Of a DNA stretch of 64,000 bases, positions 24,815 through 33,330 are shown in pieces. The stretch is from Prevotella sp. (GTDB lineage: Bacteria > Bacteroidota > Bacteroidia > Bacteroidales > Bacteroidaceae): NCBI GenBank assembly GCA_017554105.1, contig JAFZIY010000016.1, positions 60,166-124,165 on the forward strand, read 5' to 3'. A program made the position numbers and the translations under genes. Position 1 is the stretch's first letter. Each line of letters begins with the position of its first letter. Below the pieces are notes generated by a model. It worked only from the letters and a program-made list of their open reading frames with translations. It was not told where the DNA came from and did not search any database.

Positions 24815-27655
24815 ATGAACTATCCTTTAATATCAGAATATGTCGAGGCCATTAAGTCAGCAGAAGACAACCTCAAGGAGTTGACAAATCTTCGACCAGT
24901 GCTTAGTGATGATGGTCAGCCACTGATGACGAGTGGCAATTTTGCTGTGGTATTCAAGATGCAGGATTTTGAAACGAGTAAATTCTATGCACTAAAATGC
25001 TTTATAAAAGATCAAGAAGGGTGAGAAGAGGCTTATCACCAGATAGCAGAAGAATTGAAGGATGTTGATTCACCTTATCTCGTCTCCATTAGTTATTTGG
25101 AAAAGGAGTTGTTTGTGGATTCTACACAAATAGAAGAAACAGAATTTCCTGTATTGCTGATGGATTGGGTGGAAGGCAAAACGCTCGATAAATATCTACG
25201 TGAAAACCTTGATGATAAGTATGCCCTCGAAATGCTGGCATATCGTTTTAGTCAATTGGCTCTATGGCTTATCCCCCAGCCCTTTGCTCATGGTGACTTA
25301 AAACCTGACAATATACTTGTTCGTGAAGATGGAACTCTCGTTCTCGTAGATTATGATGGTATGTATGTGCCAGCCATGAAGGGTCAAAAAACTCGTGAAA
25401 TTGGTTCACCAGATTTCCAACATCCAAATCGAACAGAGTTTCTTTTTAATGAGTATATTGATGATTTTTCTATAGCCACTATTTTTTTTTCATTAAATCA
25501 TATTGCAAAGACTCCTTCTTTATTAAACAAATATGGAGCATGTGATAGATTATTATTCTGTAAGGACGATTATTATAATTTTGAAGAATCCGAAATTATT
25601 CAATTTCTATATCCTGCAGATGACTTTATAGATTCTAACTATTCCATTTTGAAGTTAGCATTAGATGATGGTTATTTCAAAAACGTAGACTTATCGTGGT
25701 TCCGCATACCAAACAAGTCATTTGAATTAATCGACAAAACTATTCCCCAAAAAATTAAAGTTTTGTACAATGGTTCCTGCTTCAATATGATATATGTTGA
25801 AGGAGGATCCTTTTATAAGGGAGCACAAAATAATAACTCGAGATTGCCTAATTATGATTATGAAGCTGAGATTGATGAAGGTCCTGTTGAAAAATGTACA
25901 GTAGATGATTTTTGGATTTCTGAATCATTGATAACAATGGATATCTGGCCTTGGTTTGGAGATAATCCAGACGGCGTTCACCCATATAATATAAGAGAAC
26001 GTCGTGATGATGATAATAAGAATGCTGTATATGGTGTTAGTTATAAAGATTGTGTTGAGTTTATACGGGGATTAAGTAAGGCGACAAATGTCAAATTTGA
26101 TTTTCCAACTGAAGTAGAATGGGAATACGCCGCTCGTGGTGGAAAATATTCAAAAGGCTACAAGTATTCCGGTTCAGATTCACTAGGGGAAATCGCATTA
26201 TATGGTAAAGAAACTGACGGGTATAGTTTTCCTTTGTGTAAAGTAAGAACAAAAAAACCGAATGAGCTAGGCATTTATGATATGTCAGGAGGGCTTTATG
26301 AATGGTGCAAGAATGATTATTCCCCAGAAGACTTTATCGAATTTGACAAGAGCTTAATACCATACTTATTAGACAATCCTATAATACATGTAAAAAGAGG
26401 AGGTTGCATTACAAGCAATGCACATGAATGTCGAATAACAAATAGAAGAAGAGACAACTTCTTTAAAATCGCAGCAGACGAAGAGCGTCGGACTTATTAT
26501 GAGGGAGGAGATGATTATTATCCATCCGTCTATTGGTGGCAGGTTGGACTACGATTAGTTGCTCATAATATAGATTTAAATTCTATAGAGAATAATGAGA
26601 TTAAGTCTTTCTCTAGCGGAATATCAGAAGCTGAAAGAAATAGTAAGATTATTGATGCTTTCGGAGCCGAATACTCAGATGATAAATTAATCAAAGTTCC
26701 TGATGATATTGTAGAATATTCTGTAAAAGAAGGAACAAGAATTGTTACACGTGATATTTTTCATGATTTAAGGGAGAAAAAAATCCAGAATGTGTATTTC
26801 CCCTTATCTCTAAAGGTAATTGGGTCGAATGCCTTTTGGGAATGCAAGTATTTACAGGATCTTACGATTCCTGGTGAAGTGTTTCGAATTGGAGTTGGAG
26901 CTTTTACTAGCTGCGAATCCCTATCTAGGATTGTATTGCCATCTTCTATTAAATATATAGAGAATGGTGCATTCTCCCACTGCTACTCTTTACGTGAGAT
27001 AACAATTCCTGACGGTGTTGATACTTTGGAAAATGATATATTCTCTTGTTGTAGTAATTTAGAAGAGGTGATAATACCGAGTAGTATCATTACAATTTGT
27101 GAGGATGTTTTTTGGAACTGTACAAAACTAAGGTCAATAACAATTCCTGAAAATGTTAAAGAGATAAAAAGAAATCCTTTTAGAGGTAGTGGTATAGAGG
27201 AAGTTATTTGTGAGTCACCAAACTATGTTTTTGAGAATGGACTATTAATGACTGCTGATAGAAAAGAACTAATAGCATGTTTAACAAACAAAAGGTATGT
27301 TTTAGTTCCTTCAACCATTAAAGTGATTCGTGATTATGCTTTTAATGGATGCAAGAGCATAAAGCAAATATTTTTACCTGATGGCCTTACTGATATAATG
27401 GACTCAGCTATTAGTGATTGTGCCTCTCTCTCTGAGTTAACAATTCCAAGTTCCGTAAGAGTGATTCATAGAGGTTTTTTGTCTGAATGCGGGAATTTTA
27501 AACGACTTATAATTCAAAGTAAAGATGTGTGGTTTGAAGATAATACATCATTTTATAAGTCAGAATCTATATCTCAGATTATTGTTCCCCAGGAAGTAAA
27601 GGAATCTTTTTGCAAAAATTTTCCGAATTATTCAAATATTATGGAGGATTATTGA
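24815..27655 (+). pseudogene. Protein kinase-FGE-sulfatase-LRR fusion interrupted by an in-frame TGA
   Basis: 946-codon frame. Residues 38-300 are a Ser/Thr kinase: GNFAVVFKM glycine loop, YALKCF with Lys61, catalytic HGDLKPDNIL (from residue 159; HRD is HGD) and metal DYDG at 179-182. Residues about 320-600 are a formylglycine-generating-enzyme-type (SUMF1) domain: FPTEVEWEYAARGG, LGIYDMSGGLYEWC, KRGGC, VGLRLV. From about 650 come BspA-type LRR_5 repeats (IGSNAFWECKYLQDLTIP and similar). Codon 70 at 25022-25024 is TGA; the frame reads on with kinase-like sequence on both sides. Restart at 25055 would lack the glycine loop and Lys61. A real mutation, readthrough or a sequencing error are all possible. 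First gene of the operon; the next begins 2 bases after its stop. Confidence 0.8.
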
Positions 27656-27656
27656 A

Positions 27657-28460
27657 ATGGCAAGATTTATTTTTGACAATATTGAAGGCGAAAATATTAT
27701 TCTTGAGTTTAAGTGTAAGAAATGCTTCTCACTTACAAAGACAGGATTGTTAGATGTTCCAGAGATGGACTTAGATAACTTAACTACTGCAAAACGTCTG
27801 TTTAAACATGAATGTCAATGTGGAGCCTGTTATTCAATAGAAATATATAATGGATTATACAATAGTTATGGAATAATTCAAGGGTTAGATAGTGAAGAGG
27901 AAGATGTTTTCGTACATGAAATACCAGATGTGCAGTATAATAAAGATACTATTTATGTAGACACGATAAACACTTTTTATAAAATAGAGTCTATAATAAA
28001 CTCCGTCGATAGTTTCGGTGATGAAGAAAGGTCTTTTGTTTATGGTTTGTTGTTTACTAATCTAATAACAGTTTTCGACTCTTTTATTAAGATTTATACA
28101 GAGCCAATAATCCTATCAGATAACGTATTAGTTGAAAGGTTTTCTAATTCCTTTGATATAAGAAATGGGGATATTGAGGAAAAAAAGCAAAAAATTAGAC
28201 ATTTTTATAGTAAAAGATCATTCCAGACAATTGCGACACAAAAGAAGTTGTTTAAGGAGGTCTTTAACATAGAAGTTGATATTGATGATAGAATAAAGCA
28301 ATATGTCGCAATTAGAGATGTTATTATTCATAGAAATGCTATTGATCCCGGAGGATATATCCAAAAGATTAATAAGAATCAATTATTAGCAGCATTGGAG
28401 GTTGTTAAATCTCATGTTAGTGTTATTAATATGGCTTTGTTTAATTATGAAACTGATTAA
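27657..28460 (+). CDS. Zinc-ribbon plus HEPN-like protein
   Basis: 267 residues. The N-terminal part has a treble of cysteines typical of a zinc ribbon: C20xxC23 and C53xC55xxC58. The C-terminal half is all helical and ends with VAIRDVIIHRNAI, giving R220-x4-H225, the R-[N/D/H]-x3-H motif of HEPN ribonuclease domains, preceded by a FDSFIK helix as in RiboL-PSP/MAE_28990-type HEPN. HEPN proteins are common RNase toxins or effectors of conflict systems. The family call is from motif only; RNase activity is inferred. Second gene of the operon. Confidence 0.65.
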   Translation: MARFIFDNIEGENIILEFKCKKCFSLTKTGLLDVPEMDLDNLTTAKRLFKHECQCGACYSIEIYNGLYNSYGIIQGLDSEEEDVFVHEIPDVQYNKDTIYVDTINTFYKIESIINSVDSFGDEERSFVYGLLFTNLITVFDSFIKIYTEPIILSDNVLVERFSNSFDIRNGDIEEKKQKIRHFYSKRSFQTIATQKKLFKEVFNIEVDIDDRIKQYVAIRDVIIHRNAIDPGGYIQKINKNQLLAALEVVKSHVSVINMALFNYETD

Positions 28461-28510
28461 AAAGAATGTATGCTAAAATGGATTCAACAATATAACATAA
28501 AAGAAGGACC

Positions 28511-29164
28511 ATGATTGTAATAGAATCAAAACGAAAAAAGTCTGCCACGATATATAATAAATACCCAAATGCAATTTTAGCAGATGTGACGAGTGGTGCG
28601 AAAGATGGGCTTGTGAAGTTTAGCCCTTTTTATCCGCATGGTGGTATACCTGTTCCATTTAGTGAGGGTTATACTGCAACATGTGTGGAGGCTGTATGGC
28701 AAGGTTTGAAAGTTTTTAAAGGGCATGATGTTGACATCTCACTTTTCCAGAATGACACGATGAAAGGGATTAAACGGACTGCTCGACGTTTTGGAAAGCC
28801 ATTAGGACATCGAAAAGGTGTACATGGTAAAGAACTATTAAGTTATATTGAGGCTCGCAAGCAGATATATATTCCTACTTACAAGTGGGTATTGGAAAAT
28901 AAGGTGGTAGATATCATTGAGCGATTAAGAGAAGCAAGCAAAGCAAAGACTATTGTATTGTTAGATTACGATACGAACGACGATGTTGAGAATGTGAAAA
29001 AACCACTGTCCCATGCATCACTGATAAAGGCATACGTGGAAGGGATATATCCTTATGGGGATAAAATGGAATCAAAAGCAAAGGAAACAAGGAAGAGACA
29101 CAATATTGTTGAGCAAGATTTGTTTAATCAGATAGAGGAGGTCGATTATGGAAAAGAAAAGTAA
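28511..29164 (+). CDS. DUF6939-like protein
   Basis: 217 residues, no signal peptide or membrane helix. The segment ATIYNKYPNAILADVTS, then KFSPFYPHGGIPVPFS, VEAVWQGLKVF and a RRFGKPLGHRKG stretch match, from memory, the DUF6939 family of unknown function, which I recall in bacteria near ADP-ribosylation genes. Conserved Ser, Pro-His and Arg residues suggest a nucleotide or nucleic-acid ligand, but this is a guess. A good ribosome site (AGAAGGA) precedes the ATG. Its end overlaps the DarT-vWA gene by 17 bases. Confidence 0.6.
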   Translation: MIVIESKRKKSATIYNKYPNAILADVTSGAKDGLVKFSPFYPHGGIPVPFSEGYTATCVEAVWQGLKVFKGHDVDISLFQNDTMKGIKRTARRFGKPLGHRKGVHGKELLSYIEARKQIYIPTYKWVLENKVVDIIERLREASKAKTIVLLDYDTNDDVENVKKPLSHASLIKAYVEGIYPYGDKMESKAKETRKRHNIVEQDLFNQIEEVDYGKEK

Positions 29165-30596
29165 TTGGCAGGAGTATAAGACTATCCTTGACCAGCATGG
29201 GATCGTGAAACTCTATCACTTTACAGATAGGGATAACCTTGAGTCAATCATTAAAAATGGTGGATTGTATTCATGGGGCGATTGCGAGGACAGAGGTATC
29301 AAGATTGCGAAGCCTGGAGGTGGTCTTTTGTCAAGAGACCTTGACAGAAGAGACCACTTACAGCATTATGTTAGGTTGAGTTTCACCACACAGCATCCTA
29401 TGATGTATGTGGCTATGCAGGATGGTCGTTTGTCGAATCCTGTTATTCTAGAAATAGATCCGGAAGTAATATTTTGGCAAGACAGCAAGTATGCCAATAT
29501 GAATGCTACGAGGTTGGGAGCACATAAAGGAGGTACATTGGATGATTTCAAAATGATTCACTTCCAATCGATAAAGGCTCGTAAGCATTTTGATTTGCCA
29601 GAAGAAGAGCAGCCATTTTTTCAGGCTGAAGTGTTGGTAAAGAACTTCATTCCACTGGAGTATATCAAGAATATCGGCAACTTTGGTATCCCAGTTCCTT
29701 CAAAACCAATGGCCCTGCAAATAAAGAATCCATATACTGCTCAAATTACAAGGAATACTCCCACCGCATTTATCTTTATGGTAGACCAATCTATCTCGAT
29801 GAGTCGGAAGATTTTTTTCAAAGGAGAAATTATTTCCATGGCAGATGCTGTGGCAAGAATTGTAAATAATCAGATTAATGAGTTGGTTTATAGGTGTGTC
29901 AAAACGAATGAGGTCAGACATTACTATGACATTGCTGTAATTGGCTATGGTGATGATGCATGTTATGGTTGGAATGGGACATTGGCTGGTCGTGATTTCG
30001 TTTCTCCGGAAGAACTAAAAAACAATCCCTACAAAAAGATAATTGTTAAAGAGGAAAAACGAACTCGAAAGGGAGTACAATTGAAAGAGATAGAGAAAGT
30101 CCAGTGGTTAATACCCGTTGCTGTTGGGAAGTATACGCGTGCCGATAAGGCATTTAACTTAGCAAAGGTTTTATTGGATAAATGGATGAAAGAACATCAT
30201 GAAAAGGATTGTTATCCTCCAACCATTATAAATATTACTGATGGTGCTTTCAATGGAATCCCCAATCCTCGTGAAGTCAACACACAACTTGCAAACGAAC
30301 TAAAAGCCATGTTTACGAATGATGGTAATGTACTACTATGGAATATTCATATAACGCCAAATGACCAAGAACAGATTCTTTTACCTATTAGCAAGAGTGA
30401 GTTAAAAGATGACAAGTACTCCGAATGGCTTTACGATATGTCGAGTTTGCTCCCTTCAAGATATAATCAACCCATTGGTGATTTGCGTGGCGATGCAGAG
30501 AATACAAGGCACGTAGCTATGGCAACCAATACGGATTTATCAACTCTGATACAATTAATGGATATTGGAACTCCCACAAATATTAGTCCCCAATGA
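29148..30596 (+). CDS. DarT-like ADP-ribosyltransferase fused to a vWA domain
   Basis: 482 residues. Residues 18-180 fit the DarT (DUF4433) family, which attaches ADP-ribose from NAD to thymidine in DNA: KLYHFTDRDNLESIIKNGGL (His24, Thr26), arginines at 63-68, HPMMYVAMQDG, and QAEVLV with Glu161, at the position expected for the catalytic Glu. From about 205 follows a von Willebrand A domain with a MIDAS motif D213-Q-S215-I-S217, then DIAVIGYGDD and PPTIINITDG. The fusion suggests a protein-protein or assembly role. The base-level target (DNA, RNA or protein) cannot be told from sequence. It overlaps the next gene, PP2C, by 4 bases. Confidence 0.78.
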   Translation: MEKKSNWQEYKTILDQHGIVKLYHFTDRDNLESIIKNGGLYSWGDCEDRGIKIAKPGGGLLSRDLDRRDHLQHYVRLSFTTQHPMMYVAMQDGRLSNPVILEIDPEVIFWQDSKYANMNATRLGAHKGGTLDDFKMIHFQSIKARKHFDLPEEEQPFFQAEVLVKNFIPLEYIKNIGNFGIPVPSKPMALQIKNPYTAQITRNTPTAFIFMVDQSISMSRKIFFKGEIISMADAVARIVNNQINELVYRCVKTNEVRHYYDIAVIGYGDDACYGWNGTLAGRDFVSPEELKNNPYKKIIVKEEKRTRKGVQLKEIEKVQWLIPVAVGKYTRADKAFNLAKVLLDKWMKEHHEKDCYPPTIINITDGAFNGIPNPREVNTQLANELKAMFTNDGNVLLWNIHITPNDQEQILLPISKSELKDDKYSEWLYDMSSLLPSRYNQPIGDLRGDAENTRHVAMATNTDLSTLIQLMDIGTPTNISPQ

Positions 30597-31375
30597 GAGC
30601 ATTATCATTAGCAAAGTTTGAAGAAGGAATCATCAATGAGGATGCAACCATCGCCAAAGAGAACGTAATAGCGGTGTCGGATGGTGCTGGTGGGGGAGGC
30701 GTGTTCGCTGAATGTTGGTCTCGGTATTTGGTAGAAAAACTGCCAGATAAACCAATTAAGAACTATAAGTCATTCGATAAATGGATAGAAGGAATATGGG
30801 AACCTTTCTATAACGAATGTGAGGATAAGGCTAAGTCTGTTGGCGGAATGTTCTTGAATAAGTTCTATGATGAGGGTTCTTTTGCTACTTTAGTAGCTGT
30901 ATGGAAAAATGGGCAATGGGTGAGTTACGGTGACAGTGTGGCTTTTTGTTACAATAAGAAAACTGGTGAGTTGCATCATTCATTCACTTGTTTGCCCGAT
31001 TTTAATAATGCTCCATATTTGATTAACTGCAAAGACCCATTAGATGAGAAGGGATTCAGATGCGGAAAGTTTAAGATAACGAAAGATTGTATTGTATTTG
31101 TGGCTAGTGATACACTGGCTCATTATATATTAATGATGTATGAAGTGGCTCATTCTGATAATTATACGGAGGAGTTGAAAGAGACAGTCAATGCTAAGAC
31201 AAAGAACAGCAATTTCGTTAATACTGCTATGGCATTGACAAGTGTTGACTTTGGGAAAGATGTGATTCGGAAATTGAAGAACTGCTATCAGTCTTTTCTT
31301 CTTAGAAATCATATTAAGGGCTTGAGGAAGAAAGGCCTAATAGGTCATGACGATTATTCAATTGCAATAATGTAG
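30593..31375 (+). CDS. PP2C-family protein phosphatase
   Basis: 260 residues, metal-dependent Ser/Thr phosphatase. Motifs: INEDA (residues 14-18), AVSDGAGGGG (Asp30), GSFATLVAVW, SYGDSVAF, VASDTLAHYI (Asp173) and a terminal HDDYSIAI with Asp253/254. The fourth motif has SDT rather than the usual SDG. Overlap with the DarT-vWA gene by 4 bases and the kinase at the head of the operon suggest it reverses phosphorylation of the same target. Kinase, PP2C and vWA together recall the TerY-P triad described by Anantharaman, Iyer and Aravind. Confidence 0.8.
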   Translation: MRALSLAKFEEGIINEDATIAKENVIAVSDGAGGGGVFAECWSRYLVEKLPDKPIKNYKSFDKWIEGIWEPFYNECEDKAKSVGGMFLNKFYDEGSFATLVAVWKNGQWVSYGDSVAFCYNKKTGELHHSFTCLPDFNNAPYLINCKDPLDEKGFRCGKFKITKDCIVFVASDTLAHYILMMYEVAHSDNYTEELKETVNAKTKNSNFVNTAMALTSVDFGKDVIRKLKNCYQSFLLRNHIKGLRKKGLIGHDDYSIAIM

Positions 31376-31378
31376 AAT

Positions 31379-32620
31379 ATGGAAGAGAAAAAGCATTTGG
31401 GTTATACCCCCGAGTATATAGACAGACTACTACCAAATCAAATCTTTGTTTTTGGTAGTAACGTATTAGGTTATCATACAGGAGGAGCCTCTGGTACGGC
31501 TCGTAAGAGATTTGGTGCCGTATGGGGACAAGCAGAAGGAATACAAGGACAAAGCTATGCCATACCTGTAGATTTTGGCAAGGGCAATGTGACTCCAGAC
31601 ATACAACCTTATGTCGACAGATTTATTGTCTATGCAAAAGCACATCCAGAGAATCACTTTTTGGTAACTCGTGTGGGCTGTGGCATAGCGGGGTTCACAG
31701 ACAAAGAGATGGCAGAGCACTTTCGTGATGCTTTGACGATGAATAACATAAGCCTTCCTCGTAGCTTTGTAAATGCCTTGCAGAATGATGCTGAACAAGA
31801 TTTTGATTTAGAAAGATTTGTAAAAGCACAAGAAGGGCATTGTTCATACAATGAGGCACTGGATGAAATCAAGTCTGGTCGTAAATATGGACATTGGATT
31901 TGGTATGTATTTCCGCAAATCAAAGGACTAGGGCATAGCTATTACTCAGAATATTATGGTATCAGTGGTGAGGATGAGGCTCGTGCCTATTTGAATCATC
32001 ATATACTTGGGACGAGGCTTAGAGAGATTACAAAAGCACTTCTAGATTTAGAGGGACATTCTGCCTATTCTATCTTGGGATGTCCTGATGACATAAAAGT
32101 ACGATCATGTATGACTCTCTTTGATTTGGTATCCCCTAATGATATTTTTGCTGATGTCCTCAACAAGTATTATGATGGTATACGTTGCCAGAAAACTACA
32201 ATGAGAATAGGGATTAGGCAGGCAAAACCAAAATTAAAAAAACTTACCATCACCAAACATTACCATATAATGTTAGGTGATAAGGAGATAAAAATGGAGC
32301 CGATTGTTAAGGCCGTATATCTGCTGTTCTTGAGACATCCCGAGGGAATTGTCTTTAAGTCACTCCCTGACTATCGTGAAGAAATAACAAGTATCTATTC
32401 TGATTTGAAACCGCATGGAATGAATGATAGAGTTATCAAAAGTATAGAGGATGTAACAAATCCATTACTCAATTCCATTAACGAGAAATGTGCGCGTATC
32501 CGTTCTTTATTTGCGAATGAATTCGACGAGTCTCTTGCCAAGAATTATTATGTGACAGGAGAGCGTGGAGAGGCAAAAAGAATAACTCTTTCTCGCGATA
32601 TGGTAACTTGGGAGAAGTAG
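31379..32620 (+). CDS. Macro-like (A1S_2505-type)/DUF1810 fusion protein
   Basis: 413 residues in three parts. Residues 20-130 match the phage A1S_2505-like macro-domain group: IFVFGSNVLGYHTGGASGTAR, here cited by its start IFVFGSN, with QAEGIQGQSYAIPV and TRVGCGIAGF; macro domains bind or remove ADP-ribose. Residues 144-275 are DUF1810: FVKAQEG, GRKYGHWIWYVFPQIKGLGHS, ILGCPDDIKVRSCMTLF. Residues about 290-413 are helical with a winged-helix look (KAVYLLFLRHPEGIVFKSL). In this operon a role in reading or removing ADP-ribose marks made by DarT is plausible; this is inference. Last gene of the operon. Confidence 0.72.
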   Translation: MEEKKHLGYTPEYIDRLLPNQIFVFGSNVLGYHTGGASGTARKRFGAVWGQAEGIQGQSYAIPVDFGKGNVTPDIQPYVDRFIVYAKAHPENHFLVTRVGCGIAGFTDKEMAEHFRDALTMNNISLPRSFVNALQNDAEQDFDLERFVKAQEGHCSYNEALDEIKSGRKYGHWIWYVFPQIKGLGHSYYSEYYGISGEDEARAYLNHHILGTRLREITKALLDLEGHSAYSILGCPDDIKVRSCMTLFDLVSPNDIFADVLNKYYDGIRCQKTTMRIGIRQAKPKLKKLTITKHYHIMLGDKEIKMEPIVKAVYLLFLRHPEGIVFKSLPDYREEITSIYSDLKPHGMNDRVIKSIEDVTNPLLNSINEKCARIRSLFANEFDESLAKNYYVTGERGEAKRITLSRDMVTWEK

Positions 32621-32684
32621 AATACACAATTTGACAAGGTTTGTGTGGTCTTTTATAAGTGAGGTGTAACTCGATTGTGTATTC
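32620..32684. repeat. 11-bp perfect inverted repeat behind the operon
   Basis: GAATACACAAT (32620-32630, overlapping the stop codon) pairs with ATTGTGTATTC (32674-32684) across a 43-base loop. No T tract follows, so it is not a standard terminator; it could protect the 3' end or be a structured RNA. Confidence 0.55.
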
Positions 32685-32706
32685 AGTATACCCCCCAAAA
32701 TTGCTA

Positions 32707-32742
32707 AACGACAAAGGAGACGTAATTGCCTCCTTTGCCGTT
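32707..32742. terminator. Hairpin between convergent genes
   Basis: CAAAGGAG and CTCCTTTG form an 8-bp stem, extended by AACG/CGTT beyond one mismatch. It lies between the operon end and the leftward tandem-repeat gene and may end transcription from both sides. Confidence 0.5.
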
Positions 32743-32758
32743 GTGTTTATATGCTTTT

Positions 32759-33292
32759 TTACCAGGTCCAGATGGATGTGTTGCTATTATTACTCTGCTG
32801 TTGGGTATTGCGGTTGCCGAAATAGTCAGTAGAGGTGGTTGACGTTCCTTGCGTCTGACCATACGGGTTCCGATAGGTGGTCGTTGTGTTGCCGAAGTAA
32901 TCGGTAGATGTGGTTGATGAACCTGTGGAACGACCGTAGGAATCGGTATAGGTTGTATTGGTGTTTCCAAAATAATCGGTGCTAGATGTCGCTGTTCCTG
33001 TTGTGTTGCCATAACTGTCGCGATGTGTTGTCGTTGTGTTTCCGAAGTAGTCGGTTGTTGTGGTGGATGTCCCTGTCACTTGTCCATACTGATTTCGATG
33101 GGTTGTTTCCTGGTTGCCGAAGTAGTCAGTTGTCGTTGTGGATGTTCCTGTTATCTGTCCATACTGATTCCGATGGGTTGTTTCCTGATTACCGAAATAG
33201 TCGGTTGTTGTCGTAGATGTTCCCACGTTGTACTGTGCGTTTGCTGTGATGGCAAAAACGATTGCCAAAACTGTTATTATAATTTTTTTCAT
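32759..33292 (-). CDS. Exported protein of six 25-residue tandem repeats
   Basis: 177 residues: signal peptide (MKKIIITVLAIVFAITANA, cleavage before Q), then six copies of a Thr/Ser/Asn/Gly-rich 25-residue unit centred on TDYFGN with RNQYGQ variants, ending in NTSIWTW. DNA shows the matching 75-bp period. No catalytic residues; a cell-surface or periplasmic structural or adhesive role is possible. It follows the gene at 33331-33750 on the same strand after 38 bases, so the two are likely co-transcribed. Confidence 0.75.
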   Translation of the reverse strand: MKKIIITVLAIVFAITANAQYNVGTSTTTTDYFGNQETTHRNQYGQITGTSTTTTDYFGNQETTHRNQYGQVTGTSTTTTDYFGNTTTTHRDSYGNTTGTATSSTDYFGNTNTTYTDSYGRSTGSSTTSTDYFGNTTTTYRNPYGQTQGTSTTSTDYFGNRNTQQQSNNSNTSIWTW

Positions 33293-33330
33293 AATGGTTT
33301 GATTTTATGTGTTAATAATGTTGTTGAATA

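Noticed and set aside
25022-25024. TGA as a selenocysteine codon
   Set aside because: The position is in a kinase loop where no Cys is expected and the sequence behind it shows no obvious insertion hairpin; no selenocysteine genes were seen.
29148-29700. Classical DarTG toxin-antitoxin pair
   Set aside because: The macro-like protein lies two genes away, is fused to DUF1810 and is not a DarG-type macro protein; it is described as a distinct arrangement.
24815-32620. Full tellurite-resistance (Ter) cluster
   Set aside because: No TerD, TerC or TerB proteins are present; only the kinase, PP2C and vWA types are shared.
32759-33292. Possible CRISPR-like array because of regular 75-bp repeats
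   Set aside because: The repeats are in frame, code for one exported protein and have no unique spacers; no cas gene is near.
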